15,817 nt of DNA from CAYSWK01 sp964434735 (GTDB lineage Archaea; Micrarchaeota; Micrarchaeia; Anstonellales; Bilamarchaeaceae), in the NCBI GenBank assembly GCA_964434735.1, contig CAYSWK010000022.1, forward strand, positions 1 through 15,817. The letters are read 5' to 3'. The notes beneath the pieces were generated by a model, which ran no database searches, was not told the DNA's origin, and saw only the letters and a list, made by a program, of their open reading frames with translations. The first letter of the stretch is position 1; each line of letters starts with the position of its first letter. Made by a program: the position numbers and the translations under genes. This document shows, in pieces, positions 12,398-15,817 of the stretch.

Positions 12398-12407
12398 CTA
12401 TAAAAAT
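12398..12407 (-). promoter_or_regulatory. TATA box of ilvE
   Basis: ATTTTTATAG (rc of 12398-12407) is centred 26 nt upstream of ATG 12377 with no ribosome-binding site, a leaderless-type start. The 67-nt divergent gap also serves the small gene at 12445; a weaker box ACTTATGCAT (12415-12424) is about 26 nt from that ATG. Confidence 0.5.
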
Positions 12408-12444
12408 GTTCAGTACTTATGCATTGCATTAACTCGTGATTGTT

Positions 12445-12711
12445 ATGGCTGCAAAAGTAACCTTTGATGAGAAATTTTGGAAACTGATGGATGGTTCTCA
12501 AACCATTGACCGTTTGACCGTTCTTATCAACGGCGAAGAAGCAGCATCCTGGAGAAAACCTGATATTTCTGGGCTTCAAAATCAAGATCCTGCAACTCTT
12601 AAGGGAGCATTAAGCAGATATATGATGGGTGCATTGCGTCCTCTTCCACCTGCTGATCAAGAAGCAGCGATTAAAAAAGTTATAGAAAAACTGATGTCGT
12701 ACAAGATTTAG
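12445..12711 (+). CDS. Small unknown protein, 88 residues
   Basis: Soluble, mixed-charge protein (MAAKVTFDEKFWKLMDGSQT at the start, ending KKVIEKLMSYKI). No family was recognised, and no signal peptide, membrane helix or Cys/His metal site is visible. The start ATG 12445 was preferred over GTG 12436 because of TATA spacing. Divergent from ilvE. Its TAG overlaps the TAA of the convergent gene within the four bases TTAG. Codon use and the compact placement support a real gene. Confidence 0.6.
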   Translation: MAAKVTFDEKFWKLMDGSQTIDRLTVLINGEEAASWRKPDISGLQNQDPATLKGALSRYMMGALRPLPPADQEAAIKKVIEKLMSYKI

Positions 12712-13133
12712 GCATGACCTTCTTGTTTTGGAACGGTTGCTTGAGCATCTAATGCGCGCAATCTTAACTTTAGTAGTTTGACATCTACAATTGACTCTAG
12801 ATTAAGTCTTGCATTCGGATATTTTGCTTTTAATTCCCTAATTTTGGTCATCGCTGTAAGCATTACACCTTCTCGTTCTTCAGGTGCAATATGTGGGTCA
12901 AGCCCGATTCTCTTAGCAAGTATTTCTTCGTAGTCTTTCAAGGTAGGTCCGCCTTCTTTTGAAATAACGAATCGTTTGTCGGGGGCGTGTCCTTCAATTC
13001 TTTCGCCGTCAAGATGATATTTTCTCAAAACTCCCGCAGCCCTATCAAGAATGACGTTTTGTACTTGCCCTCTATGTGGGTTTGTTGGATCTAAACTGCG
13101 TGCAATTTTAATCATTGTTAGTGTTCTTTCCAT
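12708..13133 (-). CDS. Unknown protein, 141 residues, helical and charged
   Basis: Soluble protein rich in charged helices: MERTLTMIKIARSLD, then VQNVILDRAAGVLRKYHLDG, LKDYEEILAKRIGLD, EEREGVMLTAMTKIRELKAK and IVDVKLLKLRLRALDAQA. No Cys, no signal peptide and no recognised motif. Start: ATG 13133 has GAGGT eight nt upstream on the minus strand; earlier in-frame starts are ATG 13151 and GTG 13190. The TATA at 13197-13206 puts transcription near 13176, downstream of GTG 13190, which rules that one out. Divergent from the ribosomal protein operon. Confidence 0.6.
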   Translation of the reverse strand: MERTLTMIKIARSLDPTNPHRGQVQNVILDRAAGVLRKYHLDGERIEGHAPDKRFVISKEGGPTLKDYEEILAKRIGLDPHIAPEEREGVMLTAMTKIRELKAKYPNARLNLESIVDVKLLKLRLRALDAQATVPKQEGHA

Positions 13134-13196
13134 AAATACAACCTCTCTCATCAGTTTTCTGTCAAGAAACTGTGTAATTCTATTACGCACCCGAAG

Positions 13197-13206
13197 CTTA
13201 TAAAGC
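13197..13206 (-). promoter_or_regulatory. TATA box of the 141-residue gene
   Basis: GCTTTATAAG (rc of 13197-13206) predicts a start near 13176 and a leader of about 43 nt that contains GAGGT, unlike the leaderless genes nearby. Confidence 0.45.
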
Positions 13207-13290
13207 TATCTTTTACCGCTTTTTAACACACAATAAACGCGTTTTAAGCAAAGCTCAGGGTGCAAACACAGTCCTTTATCATGGCAATTA

Positions 13291-13300
13291 CTTTATAAAC
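13291..13300 (+). promoter_or_regulatory. TATA box of the ribosomal protein operon
   Basis: CTTTATAAAC predicts transcription from about 13320, giving a leader of roughly 145 nt before the first gene. This long leader is an exception in this window. Otherwise 13207-13290 holds no recognised element. Confidence 0.5.
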
Positions 13301-13324
13301 CCTTTCCCATAACATCAGTTCTCT

Positions 13325-13454
13325 TGTGAAGCTATTCACAGATTTCAAATACCTATATGCCACGTTGGGCCGTTACCACCCTCGATCTTGAGGGTTGCAT
13401 ATAGAAGTTTGTTTTGTGCGCTTCAAAGAAAATGATAACAGACAGTTCAACTGT
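13325..13454 (+). promoter_or_regulatory. Structured 5' leader of the ribosomal protein operon
   Basis: Hairpin 1: TGTGAA-GCTA-TTCACA (13325-13340). Element 2: an outer 8-bp stem CTATATGC (13353-13360) with GCATATAG (13397-13404) enclosing hairpin ACCCTC/GAGGGT (13378-13395) and a 17-nt single-stranded arm CACGTTGGGCCGTTACC. Just before the start, ACAGTT-C-AACTGT (13442-13454) is a near-perfect palindrome. Pairing is seen in the sequence; a control role (for instance ribosomal-protein feedback) is inferred. It matched no riboswitch I know. Confidence 0.5.
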
Positions 13455-13459
13455 CAAAC

Positions 13460-13464
13460 GTGAT
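13460..13464 (+). promoter_or_regulatory. Ribosome-binding site deciding the uS17 start
   Basis: GTGATACT precedes ATG 13468 in the same geometry as GGTGATACA before the eS4 ATG. This favours ATG 13468 over ATG 13432 and TTG 13414. Confidence 0.55.
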
Positions 13465-13467
13465 ACT

Positions 13468-13758
13468 ATGGAACAGAATCCAAAACAGGAAAATAAGCTT
13501 TCCTTCGCCGTCCGCGGCGGGGTTGCAGTAGGTACGGTCGTTTCTGCAAAGACCAAGCAAACAGCAATTATTGAGCGGGACTCAACAAAGTTCCTTTCAA
13601 AGTATAAGCGATATGCAAAGGTAAAAAGCAGGCTTGCAGTTCATGTCCCAACGGGAATGACTGTTAAGGTTGGCGATTTAGTCAAGGTCGGCGAAACACG
13701 CAGGATCTCAAAGACTAAATCCTGGGTCGTACTTGAAATTGTAGCACAGGGAGAATAA
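13468..13758 (+). CDS. rps17: 30S ribosomal protein uS17
   Basis: 96 residues with this start. OB-fold 16S-binding protein of the small subunit. Archaeal/eukaryal-type signatures: VRGGVAVGTVVSAKTKQTAI (15-34), KYKRYAKVKSRLAVHVP (45-61) and VKVGDLVKVGETRRISKTKS (66-85). The N-terminus lacks the DPxCPFHG segment common in archaeal S17. First gene of the operon; the stop is 11 nt before uL14. The usual upstream archaeal partners (uL29, Rpp29) are absent here, replaced by a divergent unknown gene. Confidence 0.93.
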   Translation: MEQNPKQENKLSFAVRGGVAVGTVVSAKTKQTAIIERDSTKFLSKYKRYAKVKSRLAVHVPTGMTVKVGDLVKVGETRRISKTKSWVVLEIVAQGE

Positions 13759-13769
13759 AGGGGATTTTC

Positions 13770-14168
13770 ATGAAAGGAATGACGGCAAAAGTAACAAAAC
13801 TTATCACAATGGGAACTCATTTGTTGTGCCACGATAATTCAGGCGCAAAAGAGCTCATGGTCATAGGTAATTTGGGAACCCACGGTGTACGTGGAAGATA
13901 CCCTGGTATCGGCATCGGCGACATCGTCGTTGCATCGGTCAAGAAGGGAAACCCTGATATGGTGAAGAAAGTCGTAAAAGCACTCATTATCAGACAGGCA
14001 AAGGAATACCGAAGGCCCAATGGGATGCGCATTTGTTTTGAAGACAATGCATGCGTCCTCATTAACGAAGATGGCCTTCCAGTAGGAACAGAAATCAAGG
14101 GTGTCGTTGCCCGCGAAGTTGCGGAAAGGTACCCCAAGGTAGCAGCAGTCGCAACCAGTATAGTATAA
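13770..14168 (+). CDS. rpl14: 50S ribosomal protein uL14
   Basis: 132 residues, the normal archaeal length. Binds 23S rRNA at the subunit interface near the factor-binding region. The hallmark CHDNSGAKELMVIG (20-33) is followed by GIGIGDIVVASVKKG (46-60) and the VVKALIIRQAKEYRRPNGMR (67-86) basic stretch, then DNACVLINEDGLPVGTEIKG. ATG 13770 has AGGGGAT about four nt upstream; ATG 13779 is a weaker alternative. The gap to uL24 is 10 nt. Confidence 0.97.
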   Translation: MKGMTAKVTKLITMGTHLLCHDNSGAKELMVIGNLGTHGVRGRYPGIGIGDIVVASVKKGNPDMVKKVVKALIIRQAKEYRRPNGMRICFEDNACVLINEDGLPVGTEIKGVVAREVAERYPKVAAVATSIV

Positions 14169-14173
14169 GGTGA
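14169..14173 (+). promoter_or_regulatory. Ribosome-binding site of uL24
   Basis: GGTGA directly follows the uL14 stop and is five nt before ATG 14179. It excludes the in-frame GTG at 14170, which lies within the site. Confidence 0.65.
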
Positions 14174-14178
14174 AAGGT

Positions 14179-14568
14179 ATGAAAGCAGACACAGAACGCT
14201 CAAAGCGATATCATGCATCACTTCACACAAAGAAGTCATTTTTGCATGTTCATCTCAGCAAGGATTTGCGAACCAAGCACAAGACCAGGTCGATGCTCGT
14301 CCACAAGGGCGATACGGTTAAGGTTTTGCGCGGTCCAAAACAAGGGACAAACGCAAAGGTAACGAAGGTAAGCCACATCAAGTCAAAGGTTACGGTTGAA
14401 GGCGTTACGGTGAAGAACCGACGCGGAAAGGAAATGCCTCTTTTCTTGCAGCCATCAAACCTCATGATTACGGCATTGGCCCCCAGGGACCAAAAGGGTG
14501 CAGAAGCGCCAAAAGCACACGTAAAGGTGTCACCTCAGAATGAGGTAGTAGTTGATCAGAAGAAGTAA
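14179..14568 (+). CDS. rpl24: 50S ribosomal protein uL24
   Basis: 129 residues, archaeal/eukaryal type (L26e-like). Early 50S assembly protein. The N-terminal basic segment ASLHTKKSFLHVHLSKDLR matches archaeal uL24, followed by a KOW motif around GDTVKVLRGPKQGTNAKVTK (44-63). The C-terminal tail (about residues 104-129) is Lys/Val-rich and variable. The gap to eS4 is 10 nt. Confidence 0.96.
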   Translation: MKADTERSKRYHASLHTKKSFLHVHLSKDLRTKHKTRSMLVHKGDTVKVLRGPKQGTNAKVTKVSHIKSKVTVEGVTVKNRRGKEMPLFLQPSNLMITALAPRDQKGAEAPKAHVKVSPQNEVVVDQKK

Positions 14569-14569
14569 T

Positions 14570-14575
14570 GGTGAT
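14570..14575 (+). promoter_or_regulatory. Ribosome-binding site of eS4
   Basis: GGTGAT, the strongest Shine-Dalgarno-like site in the window, ends three nt before ATG 14579. It selects ATG 14579 over the in-frame TTG at 14552. Confidence 0.65.
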
Positions 14576-14578
14576 ACA

Positions 14579-15295
14579 ATGGGAAAACGAGGAGGAACAA
14601 AGCACATAAAAAGAATTGCAGCATCAAAGGCAATTCCTCTTAATGACAAGAAATTGAATGCACATTTGTTAAGAGCACATCCTGGCCCCCACAATGGGGA
14701 CTCAAGCATGGCACTCGGTGTCTTGCTTCGTGACGTCCTAAGGGTCGTAAAAACCTCAAAAGAGGCAAAGGATATTTTGAATGCACGCGCAGTTACGGTT
14801 GACGGTACGGTTCGCACGGAAATAAAATTCCCTGTTGGCCTTATGGACACAGTTGGAATCGCACACACGGGCGCACACTACCGCATTTCAGTTGACCACA
14901 AGGGAAGACTTACGCCTGTTGAAATTTCAAAGGCCGATTCAGAAAAGAAAGTCTGCAAGGTCATCGGCAAGAAGACACTTCCAAAAGGAAAGATCTCAAT
15001 CGCACTTCACGATGGCAAGAACATGATTCTTGACAATCACATTCATGTGGGTGACTCGCTTTTGGTTTCTGTTCCTGCAAACAAGCTTGAACAGCACTTG
15101 AAGCTCAACAAGGGAAGCCGCTGCCTTATCCAGGAAGGAAAGCACGCAGGCCACATTGCAACGCTTAAGGAAATTGTAACGCGAAAGGAAGGGAAAGCTC
15201 CTGAAGCAATCATGAGCGATGGAAAAGAGGATTTTATTACAGTTGCAAAGTACCTCTTTGTTATTAACGACTCATACAAAGGTGTTTCACAATGA
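14579..15295 (+). CDS. rps4e: 30S ribosomal protein eS4
   Basis: 238 residues, a protein found only in archaea and eukaryotes. The N-terminus MGKRGGTKHIKRIAASKAIP is typical. An S4-like RNA-binding segment (VLLRDVLRVVKTSKEAKDIL, then NARAVTVDGTVRTEIKFPVG) is followed by the central S4e domain (MDTVGIAHTGAHYRISVDHK) and a C-terminal KOW around KLNKGSRCLIQEGKHAGHIA. Its TGA overlaps the uL5 ATG as ATGA. Confidence 0.97.
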   Translation: MGKRGGTKHIKRIAASKAIPLNDKKLNAHLLRAHPGPHNGDSSMALGVLLRDVLRVVKTSKEAKDILNARAVTVDGTVRTEIKFPVGLMDTVGIAHTGAHYRISVDHKGRLTPVEISKADSEKKVCKVIGKKTLPKGKISIALHDGKNMILDNHIHVGDSLLVSVPANKLEQHLKLNKGSRCLIQEGKHAGHIATLKEIVTRKEGKAPEAIMSDGKEDFITVAKYLFVINDSYKGVSQ

Positions 15296-15816
15296 CGGGA
15301 ACTTCACAACCAATGAAATCAGTCAAGATTGAAAAAGTCACGGTCAACATCGGTGTCGGTTCAGCAGGTGAACGACTTGATTTTGCGCGCGAACTTTTGA
15401 CAAAGCTTACGGGTAGAAAGCCCATTGAGACCACGGCAAAGAAACGAAACCCCGTTTTCCATCTTCGTGTTGGTCTTCCAATCGGGGTTAAGGTAACGCT
15501 TCGTGGAAAAGCAGCACACGAGTTTGTCGACAAGGCACTCACTGCACGAAGAAGGATCATTTCAGACCGTTCATTCGACAAGCAGGGCAACTTCAGCTTT
15601 GGTGTTCCTGAATATATCGATTTCCCCGGTGCAAAATATGACCCCAAAATCGGTATGTTCGGTTTTGATGTGTGTGTTACGCTCACCAGGCCCGGAAGAA
15701 GGGTTATGATAAGGAAGTCAAAGCAGTCAAAAATCGGAAAGAGCCACATCGTCTCAAAGCAGGAGGCAATGGACTACGCAACGGGCGTACTCAAGGCAAA
15801 GTTCGAGAATGCATAA
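15292..15816 (+). CDS. rpl5: 50S ribosomal protein uL5
   Basis: 174 residues, complete, with the stop one base from the window end. Binds 5S rRNA in the central protuberance. Seen: KIEKVTVNIGVGSAGERL (near the start), LTGRKPIETTAKKRNPVFHL (37-56), GLPIGVKVTLRG (60-71), FSFGVPEYIDFPGAKYDPKIG and CVTLTRPGRR. ATG 15292 overlaps the eS4 stop by four bases; a second Met at 15313 (MKSVKIEK) begins where most archaeal uL5 begin, so the start is slightly uncertain. uS14 would be expected next. Confidence 0.95.
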   Translation: MTGTSQPMKSVKIEKVTVNIGVGSAGERLDFARELLTKLTGRKPIETTAKKRNPVFHLRVGLPIGVKVTLRGKAAHEFVDKALTARRRIISDRSFDKQGNFSFGVPEYIDFPGAKYDPKIGMFGFDVCVTLTRPGRRVMIRKSKQSKIGKSHIVSKQEAMDYATGVLKAKFENA

Positions 15817-15817
15817 A

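Noticed and set aside
14530..14868. Minus-strand frame over the uL24/eS4 junction
   Set aside because: Shadow of two clear ribosomal protein genes with matching start signals on the plus strand.
1..15817. CRISPR array, insertion sequence, integrase or phage genes
   Set aside because: No spaced direct repeats, transposase motifs or terminal inverted repeats were seen; the only repeats are protein-level duplications and the promoter copy.

Overview
The window comes from an archaeon, most likely a DPANN lineage of the Woesearchaeota/Nanoarchaeota grade. This rests on an archaeal 16S rRNA 5' end, an archaeal/eukaryal-type prolyl-tRNA synthetase, a RecJ/GAN-type DHH nuclease, the archaeal ribosomal order uS17-uL14-uL24-eS4-uL5, a tRNA with bulge-helix-bulge introns, and TATA-box promoters about 25-29 nt upstream of start codons. 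The phylum-level placement is an inference. Three 100-N blocks (2657-2756, 8035-8134, 9348-9447) are scaffold gaps of unknown true size.

Layout. 1-510: 5' part of the 16S rRNA gene on the minus strand, with its leader and promoter region up to about 790. 865-2539: a secreted Cys-rich lipoprotein (Kazal-like module plus five six-cysteine repeats) and a DUF2750 protein. 2553-2656: the 3' end of an unknown minus-strand gene cut by a gap. 2813-4357: a very histidine-rich exported protein with an internal duplication, minus strand. 4425-5771: DHH phosphoesterase, minus strand, divergent from a DUF350-like membrane protein (5830-6345). 6385-7827: proS. 7887-9196: a tandem pair of paralogues of unknown function with nearly identical promoters; the first is broken by a gap. 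9252-9754: tRNA-Gln(UUG) and a tRNA-Glu(CUC) that appears to carry two introns. 9799-11123: an SDR-family epimerase/dehydratase and an arrestin/Spo0M-like protein, coupled. 11128-12377: ilvE and a winged-helix regulator in a minus-strand operon. 12445-13133: two small unknown proteins, convergent. 13291-15816: ribosomal protein operon with a structured leader.

Expression logic. Genes that start transcription units mostly lack a Shine-Dalgarno sequence and sit about 25-29 nt from a TATA box, suggesting leaderless mRNAs. Genes inside operons have a GGTGA-type site 4-5 nt before ATG. This contrast was used to choose several starts.

Most interesting items: tRNA-Glu(CUC) interrupted at 37/38 (54 nt) and in the T-loop at 59/60 (131 nt, with three internal hairpins); the Kazal plus five-repeat lipoprotein; the histidine-rich exported protein; and the duplicated paralogue pair with a histidine-kinase-like H-box. 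No CRISPR array, insertion sequence or phage gene was seen.
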